Positions 35,983 through 44,455 of a DNA stretch of 64,000 bases are shown piece by piece. Numbering within the stretch: position 1 is the stretch's first letter; each line of letters begins with the position of its first letter. Below the pieces are notes generated by a model, which saw nothing but the letters and a program-made list of their open reading frames with translations, ran no database searches and was not told the DNA's origin. Source of the stretch: Rubinisphaera margarita (GTDB lineage Bacteria > Planctomycetota > Planctomycetia > Planctomycetales > Planctomycetaceae). The stretch lies in contig NZ_JAKFGB010000021.1 in NCBI RefSeq assembly GCF_022267515.1, forward strand, positions 186,001 through 250,000, given 5' to 3'. A program made the position numbers and the translations under genes.

Positions 35983-38859
35983 ATGTCTTCTCGAAAGCAG
36001 TTCCTGTCTCAGTTTCGCAGGCAACTCGGTGCGGCTTTTCAGAGCGGTTCGTCGAACACTCGAAAACTCGTCCAGCTCACCCGGGATTTGCCGTTCGGCA
36101 GCAGACTCGCCGAGTACAGGATCATTCGAAAGATCGGCCAGGGAGGCATGGGGGCCGTCTACGAGGCGGAACACGTTGAGCTTCGGAAATCTGTCGCCCT
36201 GAAGAGGTTGCATTCGCATCTGGCCGAATCCACGGAAGCGCAGGAGCGCTTTCGCCGGGAAATGCAGGCCAGCGGTGTGATTGCGGATCCCCATATTGTT
36301 CGTGCTCATGATGCCCGATTCATCGACGGTGAGGCAGTCCTTGTTCTGGAACTGCTTCGGGGAGGTGATCTGCGCCGACTGTTGAAGTGGCGAGCTCCGG
36401 TCTCGATCGCTGCGGCTTGTGAAATCGCCCGGCAGGCGGCTTTGGCTCTCGACCATCTCGACAGCCATGGTTTCGTCCATCGCGACATTAAGCCTTCCAA
36501 TCTCTTCCTTGATATTCAACTGAACGAAAACGGGACGGTCGCGAGTTGTCAGGTGAAGGTGCTCGACTTGGGATTGGCCCGGCTTCGTCCCACGGCTGCC
36601 GATCAGACACTGACCGGCGATGGTCAGATTATCGGTACAGAGGACTATATAGCTCCCGAACAGATTCGAGGGGCTGACGTCGACATCAGAGCCGATCTCT
36701 ACTCGCTCGGGTGTACTCTTTACTATCTGATTGGTGGACGGTCGCCGTTTCGCGATTCGAACACGACCTATCTGAAACTTCATGCTCATCTTTACAAGAC
36801 GCCGCCCCGGTTGGAAACGCTTGTGGCCGGGGTTCCCGAGTCCCTTGAGCGGCTCGTTGAAGAGCTGCTGAGTAAGTCGGCCAATGAGCGGGGGAGTTCC
36901 CCACGGGAGATTGCCGATCGACTTTCCCAGTTCTCAGAGGAGAGTGAGCTTCTCGACCTCGCAGGAAAGTTCGCAGAATACTGCGGGCTGAGAGCAGATC
37001 CTGTCGATGGAGAGAGCAGTACGCTCGACCTGGTTCCACGAGACGTCCCGACGGGTGCTTTCCGCGACGACGCGGCTCCTCGAAAACTCGATTCGCGCAA
37101 GGCTGGACGAGTGGTGCTGGCCCTCATCGGTGTGATCGCTGCCGCACTGTTATTGGTCGCTCCCGGGAAGCGAGCAGAACAAGCCGCGGCTCCGAAACCA
37201 ATCTCGGCGACACTGCTCCGGCTCGACAGAGGTGAGTTGCAGGGGGATCGTCGAGCGAACCCTGCACGCGCTCTTTTTCTTGACGGCATCGACGACTGCA
37301 TCCGCACACCTTTCGTTCTGAAGGATGAATATCACTTCACGATGGAAATGTGGTTCACACCATTTGGAACGCTGGACCAACGCAAAAAAGAGTTGATCTC
37401 GAATGCCGAGGCTGCCGGGATCTCGATCTCACTGAAAGAGGATCGTTACCTCCGATTTCTTCTGCACGACGGAGGGACCTACGTCGAAGCGACTTCTGAG
37501 GAAGAGGTGCATCTCGGGGAGAGAGTTCATCTCGCGGCTGTTTATGATGGCATCTCTCTGGCCCTGTACGTCAATGGGCGTCCTCATGGGACGAAAGTTC
37601 CCTTCCGAAACCGTCATCGGGCCTCACCGCTTCCGCTGCATTTAGGGGCAAACCCGGATCCCCAGCTGGTCGGTCGGGATGTTGAAACTCTGCGAGATTG
37701 CTTCCGAGGTCTGATTCATGAATTTCGCCTTTCGTCTGGCGTCCGTTACGTCGAACCGTTTACGCCGCAGCTGAAGTTGCCATCTGACGAGGCGACTGAG
37801 GTCCTCTATCATATTGATGATCAGAACGACTCTTCCCAAACCGTGCTGGATCGGAGCGGCAACAACAGGCACGGCACCATCATCGGTGCGACCTGGGTTG
37901 ATGATGAGGACCTTCGCGGTCTCAATCCGCTTCCTCAGTTTGAGTGGAATGAGAATCTCCCAGAACCTGCGATTGCTGCGCTGACCACCGCGGAAGCTCA
38001 GCGCGTCCAGGCCGACTGGGCGGCTGCCTTGTCGATTCCGGCGGAGCAGGAGATGCCCGTTCCAGGAGCGTCGCCTCTTTCCGTTCGACTTGTTCCGCCC
38101 GGCGAGTTTGCCATGGGAACTGATGCCGCCGGGTTGTCGATGTACTTAGCAGCGGGCGACGGCATGCTTTCGGAAGGAGAGCGGCAGCGGTTGAACGCAG
38201 AGTCTCCCCGTCACAAGGTGCAAATCACGCGGCCCTTTTATATGAGCGTCGAGAAAGTTACTCACGAGCAGGTCCTGGCTGCTTTTAGGAGTGAGGGGCG
38301 TGAATGGACGGAATGGAAGAGCTATGTCCAGGCGATGAACCTCTCGGAGGATGAAGAGGAATTGGAACTCTCGGAACCAGCAACGCGGGTCTCGTGGGAC
38401 GACGCGACCTTCTTCTGTACCTGGCTGAACGAGCAGCAATCCGGTTACTTCGTGACATTGCCCACGGAAGCTCAGTGGGAACATGCCTGTCGAGCGGGAA
38501 CTACCACGGACTGGTCGGTGGTCGATGCCGACAGGCAAGCGCTGTTCACCATGAGCCCCGAGGAAGCCATTGCGTCGCATTCGCAATTTCTGCAGGGAGG
38601 CACGAATGCATGGGGGCTGCTCAACATGCATGGCACTCCACTGGAATGGTGTAGAGATTCCTATCGTCGCACAGCCTATTCGACGAGAACACGAACGGAC
38701 CCCTTTGTGACGCCGGTCGACAACTATCGCAACCTTCGCGGCGGGGATGCTCAGGGACGTCCCGTCTTCAGTCGGTCAGCCTATCGCCACTACGCCCCGT
38801 CGAAGATTGTCGACCCGTCGATCGGGTTCCGGGTCATTCTCGAGATGACGTCTGAGTAG
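35983..38859 (+). CDS. Membrane Ser/Thr protein kinase with extracytoplasmic LamG and formylglycine-generating-enzyme-like domains
   Basis: 958 residues. The kinase domain spans ~45-320: GQGGMG loop (52-57), K74, HRDIKPSN with catalytic D168, DLG (D195) in place of DFG, and APEQ. A single membrane helix lies near 373-392 (VVLALIGVIAAALLLVA). Outside the cytoplasm, a LamG/concanavalin-like domain (~420-600, ALFLDGIDDCIRTPF; FTMEMWFTP) is followed by a SUMF1/FGE-like domain (~690-957, PPGEFAMGTD, LPTEAQWEHACRAGT, NMHGTPLEWCRD, IGFRVI). All kinase residues needed for catalysis are present. The FGE part is probably a binding module rather than an enzyme. It likely senses a surface or glycan signal and controls the sigma-like protein encoded upstream. 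Confidence 0.9.
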   Translation: MSSRKQFLSQFRRQLGAAFQSGSSNTRKLVQLTRDLPFGSRLAEYRIIRKIGQGGMGAVYEAEHVELRKSVALKRLHSHLAESTEAQERFRREMQASGVIADPHIVRAHDARFIDGEAVLVLELLRGGDLRRLLKWRAPVSIAAACEIARQAALALDHLDSHGFVHRDIKPSNLFLDIQLNENGTVASCQVKVLDLGLARLRPTAADQTLTGDGQIIGTEDYIAPEQIRGADVDIRADLYSLGCTLYYLIGGRSPFRDSNTTYLKLHAHLYKTPPRLETLVAGVPESLERLVEELLSKSANERGSSPREIADRLSQFSEESELLDLAGKFAEYCGLRADPVDGESSTLDLVPRDVPTGAFRDDAAPRKLDSRKAGRVVLALIGVIAAALLLVAPGKRAEQAAAPKPISATLLRLDRGELQGDRRANPARALFLDGIDDCIRTPFVLKDEYHFTMEMWFTPFGTLDQRKKELISNAEAAGISISLKEDRYLRFLLHDGGTYVEATSEEEVHLGERVHLAAVYDGISLALYVNGRPHGTKVPFRNRHRASPLPLHLGANPDPQLVGRDVETLRDCFRGLIHEFRLSSGVRYVEPFTPQLKLPSDEATEVLYHIDDQNDSSQTVLDRSGNNRHGTIIGATWVDDEDLRGLNPLPQFEWNENLPEPAIAALTTAEAQRVQADWAAALSIPAEQEMPVPGASPLSVRLVPPGEFAMGTDAAGLSMYLAAGDGMLSEGERQRLNAESPRHKVQITRPFYMSVEKVTHEQVLAAFRSEGREWTEWKSYVQAMNLSEDEEELELSEPATRVSWDDATFFCTWLNEQQSGYFVTLPTEAQWEHACRAGTTTDWSVVDADRQALFTMSPEEAIASHSQFLQGGTNAWGLLNMHGTPLEWCRDSYRRTAYSTRTRTDPFVTPVDNYRNLRGGDAQGRPVFSRSAYRHYAPSKIVDPSIGFRVILEMTSE

Positions 38860-39093
38860 CCCCGACAACTCTATGGAGACAGGGCCGTACCATGCTCGTT
38901 TCGCGAGCGGAATGGTGCACCGTCAACCGCGAACGTTCGATTCGATCATTCTTTCACACTCCAAACAGATGTCTCCACGCGACTTACAGCATTGGCACAA
39001 CGATTGCGTTAGTTGACCGGTCTGCTGACAGGCGTGACAGCAGGAGGCATTCAATTCACGCCATCGACGGTCTGGTGCACAGGTTTCGCGGAT

Positions 39094-40170
39094 ATGATTG
39101 ATCTTGGACAGCGGGCTCGGCGTCTTCCCGGCATTGATACACATTCGACCAATGCGGGAAGGTGGTCCGAAGGGATTCTCGATTGCATCGGCAAGACTCC
39201 GCTCGTCCGGCTTTCGAGATATTTGGATTACGAGTCGCCGGAGCTGCTCGTGAAGCTGGAGTCGGCAAATCCGGGAGGAAGTGCGAAAGATCGTCCAGCC
39301 GCTCTGATGCTGGCGGACGCTCTTGAGAAAGGCTTCATTGATGAGCGGACCACGATTGTCGAGTCGTCATCGGGCAATATGGGTATCGGGCTCGCCCAGG
39401 CATGTCGATACCATGGACTGAGGTTTCTATGCGTCGTCGATCCGCACGCCCAATCCCAGAATATCGCCATCATTCAGGCACTTGGCGGAGAGGTGGTTCG
39501 CGTCGAGACTCCCATCAACGATAATTTTCTAACCGCCCGAATCGCCCGCGTGCGGATGCTTCTGGAAGAGAATCCGAACAGCTTCTGGCCCAATCAGTAC
39601 GCCAATCGTTGCAATCCGATGGCGCACGAGTTGGCTACCATCCAGGAGATCGACGAAGCGACTGGCGGCGACTTCGATTATCTTTTTGTCGCCACGAGCA
39701 GTACCGGGACAGCTCAGGGGTGTCGCGATTATCTGAGGAAGCGGGGCCGGCGAACCAAGGTGATAGCCGTCGATGCCGAAGGGAGCGTTCTGTTCGGTGG
39801 CACGCCCGGCAAACGCCTCGTTCCGGGATTGGGGGCGGGACAGTTGCCCGAGCTGGCGGAAGGTCAGGTCTTCGACCGCATTGTGCGGGTTTCTGATCTT
39901 CATTGCGTTACCGGTTGCCGCCGGGCTTCGCGACGGGAAGCGATGCTGATTGGCGGTTCAGCCGGTGGCGTGCTCGAAGCTGTCCGATCGTTGCAGGAAG
40001 AAGTCGGGAGTTCGCGCGTTGTGGCCATTCTTCACGACTCGGGAACCCGATATCTCGATACGATCTTTAACGATGAGTGGGTGGAAGCGGCCCTGGGTGT
40101 TTCGCGCGATGAGGTATCGAATCGCATCAATGAACCCGCACTTGCTCCGACCAGCAAGGTTACGGAATGA
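39094..40170 (+). CDS. PLP-dependent cysteine synthase-family enzyme, SbnA-like
   Basis: 358 residues from the ATG at 39094; a TTG at 39013 would add 27 residues unlike the family. The N-terminus (ILDCIGKTPLVRL) and NPGGSAKDRPA with PLP lysine K65 match SbnA-type enzymes rather than housekeeping CysK. ESSSGNMGIGLA and the phosphate-binding loop near SSTGTAQG are also present. SbnA makes N-(2-amino-2-carboxyethyl)-L-glutamate from phosphoserine and glutamate in 2,3-diaminopropionate synthesis. The stop overlaps the start of the FAD/NAD(P)-binding gene (ATGA at 40167-40170). No SbnB-like dehydrogenase or siderophore synthetase is nearby, so the product is probably a different amino-acid derivative. 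Confidence 0.82.
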   Translation: MIDLGQRARRLPGIDTHSTNAGRWSEGILDCIGKTPLVRLSRYLDYESPELLVKLESANPGGSAKDRPAALMLADALEKGFIDERTTIVESSSGNMGIGLAQACRYHGLRFLCVVDPHAQSQNIAIIQALGGEVVRVETPINDNFLTARIARVRMLLEENPNSFWPNQYANRCNPMAHELATIQEIDEATGGDFDYLFVATSSTGTAQGCRDYLRKRGRRTKVIAVDAEGSVLFGGTPGKRLVPGLGAGQLPELAEGQVFDRIVRVSDLHCVTGCRRASRREAMLIGGSAGGVLEAVRSLQEEVGSSRVVAILHDSGTRYLDTIFNDEWVEAALGVSRDEVSNRINEPALAPTSKVTE

Positions 40171-41903
40171 GCGAGATCACGTTTTCAGAGAAGAAACGCG
40201 ATTCATGCACTCGTTTCGCTGAGAAGCCGGAAGAGTTCCGAATTGCGATTGTTGGGGGCGGGCCGCGGGGGCTTTATTGTCTGCAGTCGCTTCACGAGAG
40301 ACTCCGTGAGGCTGATCCAGTCACGCTCCGTTCTTCTGTGATCGTGTTCGAGCCAGCGTCTTTTCCAGGAGCGGGGAATATCTATGATCCCGGGCAGCCC
40401 CATCATCTCCGGATGAACTTCTCGGCCGGACGGATCGACGCGTGGCCTCGAAGCGAGGGAGACATCAAAGCAAACTCCTCGAAGCTCACTCTGGTTGACT
40501 GGCTCCAGCAGAGGACCCCAGGCAGGTTTAATGAACACAGTTATGTGCCCCGTGCGATCGTGGGGGAATATCTCCATGAGTGCTACCGGCACATTGAGGA
40601 GCAACTGCAGTGTTGCGTCAACTTCCGTACGGTCCAAAGTCCGGTCACGGGGATGGATCGCCTCGGGACTCGCTGGCGACTCAACGCCAGTGGGGAAGAG
40701 TATGAGTTCGATGAAGTCGTACTGACCGTCGGGCACGAAGGCTGGCGAGCTCCTCCCGTTGAAGACGACTCGTGCATTGATCGTCTGGTGCGAGTCTTTC
40801 CCGTGACTCAGCAACTGGCGATGTCCCGAACCCCGTCTGGGCAGGTGGTCGGAGTGCGAGGATTTGGTCTGACCTGGATCGATGCCGCCCTGTCGTTGAC
40901 GGAAGGACGAGGAGGGCACTTCCATCAGAATAACGGCCGTTGGCATTACCAGCCGTCAGGGCGAGAACCGGCGACAATCATTCCGTTCTCACGAACTGGC
41001 CGCCCGATGGTGGCCAAGCCGGATGAATCGCGTTTCGTCCAACCACCGGAGTTGAATGACGTCTGGAATGGGGGGCGACAACGAATCATCGAGGTTTCGC
41101 GATCGAGTGAATCGATTCGAACGGCCGAGGAACTTTGGGAACCTGTTCTCGAAGCAGCGGCGGCGGCGCTGAACGTGTTTTCGGCGGGAGCACCGACGGG
41201 ATCGGAATCCGTTCGGAACTGGTTCGACCGATGGGTTGGCTCGAAAATAGATGGGGACGCTGCGTTTTCTGTGATGCAGAAATCATATTGTGTCGCAACA
41301 GGGCAGGCCGCTCCGGAGATCAGCTGGGCACTGGGGGCGGCGTGGCGAAATCTCTATCCGGCGATTGTCTCAGCCGTGAGTCACGGCGGGCTCAACCCGG
41401 CTGCCTGGTCCGATTTTCGCGAGATCACCTGCGAGATGGAGCGGATCGCGTTTGGACCGCCAGCCGAGAACCTTGGACGAATTCTGGCGCTCTGTGAAGC
41501 GGACTTGGTCGACCTCAATTACCTGACGGCTTCGCTGAACGCATCGAAAGATACTCTGCTCCTCTCCACGACGAAGAGTGAAGTGATGCTGGATGCGTGT
41601 GTGAATGCCGTTATTCCTTCCCCTCAACAGATCTCTCCACAGGGACCAATGCGGCAGTTGCTTGACGCTGGTATGATCAGTCGACGGAGCGGAGCCGAAG
41701 GGATCGATGTCGACCGAGCCGGACGGCCAATGCGGGATGGACTGAGACTGACGGAAAATCTGGCGATCTTCGGTCGGGCGACCGAAGGCTGTATTCTCGG
41801 AAATGATACACTCAGTCGCAAACTGCACGAACATCCCCGGCACTGGGCTCGGGAAGTTGTCGCCCGCATGCACGCAAGAAGGAAGTTGGATGTCGGTCCC
41901 TGA
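40167..41903 (+). CDS. FAD/NAD(P)-binding protein of the PLP cassette
   Basis: 578 residues. The N-terminal Rossmann motif is IAIVGGGPRGLYCLQSL, followed by FEPASFPGAGNIYDPGQPHHLRMNF. This is typical of the FAD/NAD(P)-binding family (NAD_binding_9 type) found beside biosynthetic genes. A second nucleotide-binding segment may lie at VVGVRGFGLTWIDAAL. There is no membrane segment. The C-terminal half is mostly uncharacterised, ending in an IFGRATEGCILGNDTLSR region like the last FAD-contacting segment of flavoprotein oxidoreductases. It overlaps the upstream gene by four bases and the downstream gene by 14, so all three are translated together. It is probably an oxidoreductase acting on the product of the first enzyme; the reaction is unknown. 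Confidence 0.75.
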   Translation: MSEITFSEKKRDSCTRFAEKPEEFRIAIVGGGPRGLYCLQSLHERLREADPVTLRSSVIVFEPASFPGAGNIYDPGQPHHLRMNFSAGRIDAWPRSEGDIKANSSKLTLVDWLQQRTPGRFNEHSYVPRAIVGEYLHECYRHIEEQLQCCVNFRTVQSPVTGMDRLGTRWRLNASGEEYEFDEVVLTVGHEGWRAPPVEDDSCIDRLVRVFPVTQQLAMSRTPSGQVVGVRGFGLTWIDAALSLTEGRGGHFHQNNGRWHYQPSGREPATIIPFSRTGRPMVAKPDESRFVQPPELNDVWNGGRQRIIEVSRSSESIRTAEELWEPVLEAAAAALNVFSAGAPTGSESVRNWFDRWVGSKIDGDAAFSVMQKSYCVATGQAAPEISWALGAAWRNLYPAIVSAVSHGGLNPAAWSDFREITCEMERIAFGPPAENLGRILALCEADLVDLNYLTASLNASKDTLLLSTTKSEVMLDACVNAVIPSPQQISPQGPMRQLLDAGMISRRSGAEGIDVDRAGRPMRDGLRLTENLAIFGRATEGCILGNDTLSRKLHEHPRHWAREVVARMHARRKLDVGP

Positions 41904-43365
41904 ATCTGATCCGCAGCCTCACTCCGAGGAAGCCGCCGAACTTCGAAGCTATTGTCGCGGTACGCCACCTCTGACAGCGAGGCTTGAAGGCTGGATGAGC
42001 AGTCTTCTGGAGGACGCACCTGAGCAGATTCGCAACGCTGTCGCGGAGTTTGGCTCCCCTTTGAACGTGGTGGCGACCGGGCCATTCGTTCGCAACATCG
42101 AATCGCTCGATCGCGTCGCCAGACGACACGAGATTGACTTCCGCGTGTTCTTCGCTCGGAAGGCGAATAAGTGTCTCTCGTTCGTGGATGCCGCATTACA
42201 GGCCGGTGCCGGAATCGATGTGGCCAGTGAGCACGAATGTGCTCAAGCCTTGAGCCGGGGAAGCCTGGGCAGCGATATGGTCTGCACCGCGGCCATCAAG
42301 CCCGAGGCATTGATCAAGCTCTGCATCGAACATCAGGTCACGATTGTCGTCGATAACGTCGACGAGTTGAAACTGGCCTGTTCAATTGCGAGCGCGCTGC
42401 AGCGAACCTTTCCCATCGCGATACGAATCAGCGGATTCGAACATGAAGGTGAAAAACTGTTTTCCCGCTTTGGCTTCGATATCGAGGAAATCAACGATCT
42501 CGCCGCCGTTCTGGCGACGCTCAGTGCCGACGTGCAACTGGTCGGAGTCCACTTTCATCTCGACGGATATTGTCCGAGGCAGCGAGTATCAGCAATCTGT
42601 CAGTGCCTTCCGTTGATCGATCGCCTGCGTGATCTCGGATCTCCGATCGAATTTCTCGATATCGGCGGAGGCTTTCCGATGCGCTACCTCGACTCGGAAG
42701 CCGAATGGGACACGTTCTGGGCAACTCACGAAGAGGCAATCCGCGGACGCCGGGAATCTGTCACGTGGCGAAATCACGGGCTGGGGCTACAGGCAATCGA
42801 TGGCAAGATCGTGGGGAGGTGGAATCTCTATCCGTACTATCAGAAACTGATCCGCGAAGAATGGCTCGACGGCATTCTGGCGAGCGAGATGAGGGCATCG
42901 GTAACCATTGCGGACGCGATTCGTCAACGAAAACTTCAATTGCGATGCGAACCGGGGCGCAGCCTGCTCGATGGGGGTGGCATGACAGTCGCCCGGGTTG
43001 AGTTCTGTAAGAGGCATCCCAGCGGGGAACATCTCATCGGGCTGGCGATGAATCGCACGCAATGTCGTACGGGGAGTGACGACTTTCTCGTCGATCCGAT
43101 ACTGCTGCGGCAGCCGAACGCCGAGTCCACGAGTCCATGCGAAGGCTATCTCGTGGGAGCCTACTGCACGGAATCGGATTCGATTCTCATGCGACGCTTT
43201 CGTTTCCCGAATGGAATCGGGCGGGGCGATCTGATCGTGCTGCCCAACACGGCCGGCTACCTGATGCATTTTTTGGAAAGTCGATCACACCAGTTCGAGC
43301 TGGCCAGGAATGTCGTTCTCGAATCCGGTAATCGCTTTTGTCTGGATGCCATCGACGCTCGATAA
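41890..43365 (+). CDS. Fold-type III PLP-dependent decarboxylase (LysA/SbnH/Y4yA-like)
   Basis: 491 residues from the ATG at 41890 (preceded by AAGGAAG), inside the end of the upstream gene; a longer frame from 41803 lacks a ribosome-binding site. PLP lysine K91 lies in FFARKANK. Other motifs of the alanine-racemase-fold decarboxylases are VHFHLDGY, the glycine loop DIGGGFP, the phosphate site CEPGRSLLDGGG, and the substrate-binding cysteine in GAYCTESDSIL. This family includes diaminopimelate decarboxylase, SbnH of staphyloferrin B synthesis and the uncharacterised Rhizobium Y4yA group; the last may be closest. It should decarboxylate an amino-acid-like intermediate made by the two upstream enzymes. 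Confidence 0.85.
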   Translation: MSVPESDPQPHSEEAAELRSYCRGTPPLTARLEGWMSSLLEDAPEQIRNAVAEFGSPLNVVATGPFVRNIESLDRVARRHEIDFRVFFARKANKCLSFVDAALQAGAGIDVASEHECAQALSRGSLGSDMVCTAAIKPEALIKLCIEHQVTIVVDNVDELKLACSIASALQRTFPIAIRISGFEHEGEKLFSRFGFDIEEINDLAAVLATLSADVQLVGVHFHLDGYCPRQRVSAICQCLPLIDRLRDLGSPIEFLDIGGGFPMRYLDSEAEWDTFWATHEEAIRGRRESVTWRNHGLGLQAIDGKIVGRWNLYPYYQKLIREEWLDGILASEMRASVTIADAIRQRKLQLRCEPGRSLLDGGGMTVARVEFCKRHPSGEHLIGLAMNRTQCRTGSDDFLVDPILLRQPNAESTSPCEGYLVGAYCTESDSILMRRFRFPNGIGRGDLIVLPNTAGYLMHFLESRSHQFELARNVVLESGNRFCLDAIDAR

Positions 43366-43407
43366 CAACAAGCGTGTGCTTTGCAGGCGATGGCCATCTG
43401 AATGATT

Positions 43408-43439
43408 CTTTGTTGAACGGATCATTTCGTTCAACAGAG
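43408..43439 (+). terminator. Hairpin after the PLP cassette
   Basis: CTTTGTTGAACG (43408-43419) pairs with CGTTCAACAGAG (43428-43439), with one G-T wobble, around an eight-base loop, 42 bases after the last stop codon. No T-run follows, so factor-independent termination is uncertain, but position and strength fit an operon end. Confidence 0.5.
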
Positions 43440-43581
43440 TCGGTCGCTTTCTCGTAACTCAACGTGAAGACGTTCTGCTTTCATCGCAAAGAAATTCAAG
43501 AACTTTTCACTTGTAAAGTTGGCCGATGCCTCGCATAATCCGCGAAGCGACTGGTCGGACGCTTAGAGTAAACGAGAGACA

Positions 43582-43980
43582 ATGCGCCTCGCTCACCGAC
43601 CATTCCTGATCATGCTGCTGACCGCGGGGATTCTTTCCTTGTGGACCGGCGGAAATGCGTGGCACGCGATTACGTGCGGCCTGCACGATCACGGTCGGTC
43701 CGATGCTGCGGATTCGGCTTGCTCACATTCGACGTGCTGTCATCATTCGCACGGTTCCCCCGTTCAGGAATCGAGCGACACGCCGCTCGCTCCCGATCAT
43801 GATCACGACTCCTGTCCGGTTTGTCAGTGGTACACGCTGCATCATGCTTCGGTGATCTCGACCGTCGAACTGGAATCGACGGAACTGCTTTGCACTCAGG
43901 CCGCGTTGCCTGCAGTTCCTTTGCTCTCCGGCGAGCTGGTTCGCTATTGCCAGCCCCGCGCTCCACCGGAATCGGTCTGA
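43582..43980 (+). CDS. Small exported Cys/His-rich protein (DUF2946-like?)
   Basis: 132 residues with an N-terminal membrane or signal segment (FLIMLLTAGILSLWTGGNA). The mature part is rich in His and Cys: CGLHDHG, CSHSTCCHHSHG, DHDHDSCPVCQWYTLHH, and two late cysteines. This composition and the CPVC motif recall DUF2946-type proteins linked to copper handling; I cannot confirm the family. It probably binds a transition metal in the periplasm or at the membrane. It heads a set of genes with similar motifs, ending in an ABC permease/ATPase pair at 48268-50229, although 475 bases separate it from the next gene. Confidence 0.7.
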   Translation: MRLAHRPFLIMLLTAGILSLWTGGNAWHAITCGLHDHGRSDAADSACSHSTCCHHSHGSPVQESSDTPLAPDHDHDSCPVCQWYTLHHASVISTVELESTELLCTQAALPAVPLLSGELVRYCQPRAPPESV

Positions 43981-44455
43981 ATGGTTTGCTCAAACGCCGG
44001 TCTGAGGCTGATTTTATAGCGTTTTGCGCGACGAATCTCCTCACGAAGCGTCTCTGGACCGCATCTCAGATGGGGTTCTGAAACGCCGACGCCGCCTGGG
44101 CATCCAGCACCTCTGTTTTCTAGAGCAAATTCAAAAACGACTGCAGGTGTTTGCAGGAGCAAATTCAGCATGGCCGGGGGATTGCCGCCCATGCGACTGC
44201 AGACGAAGCATGAAAATGCTCTACCACGTGTGCTTTGCGCCCGCGCCTGACGCTTTGCGACTGGTGCGAACCGGTCAGCCTTTGATGCTGACTGGTCAGA
44301 CGCGCTCGTTCTCATGTGAGAAGTCCCTTCGTCCGCGACGTGCGGTCCGTAATCGAACCCGACCAGTCCGAGAGGGCGGTACGTTCGCGGCGAAGGCTTC
44401 TTGCACGAACTCCGGCACATCGACCGATTCCTTCCTTAAACCATGGAGCCAACGA
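43981..44455. other. Intergenic region with a symmetrical repeat, upstream of the pilin-like gene
   Basis: No gene is supported. Open frames that run through it in front of the DUF1559 gene have no family features. It contains a direct repeat (44123-44167) and a short inverted repeat, GTCAGC (44274-44279) with GCTGAC (44287-44292). This is the likely leader and promoter of the 44456-50229 gene set. Confidence 0.4.
44123..44167. promoter_or_regulatory. Direct repeat GAGCAAATTCA flanking a small inverted repeat, possible operator
   Basis: Two exact copies of GAGCAAATTCA (44123-44133 and 44157-44167) start 34 bases apart and flank CTGCA...TGCAG. The spacing is about three helical turns, so both copies would face the same side of the DNA. 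A metal-responsive regulator is one idea, given the metal-binding motifs of the downstream genes. Confidence 0.35.

Noticed and set aside
39094..43365. A complete staphyloferrin B-type siderophore cluster
   Set aside because: Only SbnA-like and SbnH-like genes are present; the SbnB dehydrogenase, NIS synthetases, exporter and receptor are not in the window.
44024..44455. N-terminal extension of about 144 residues on the DUF1559 protein
   Set aside because: Prepilin leaders must be near the N-terminus, and the ATG at 44456 has a ribosome-binding site; the upstream frame has no family similarity.
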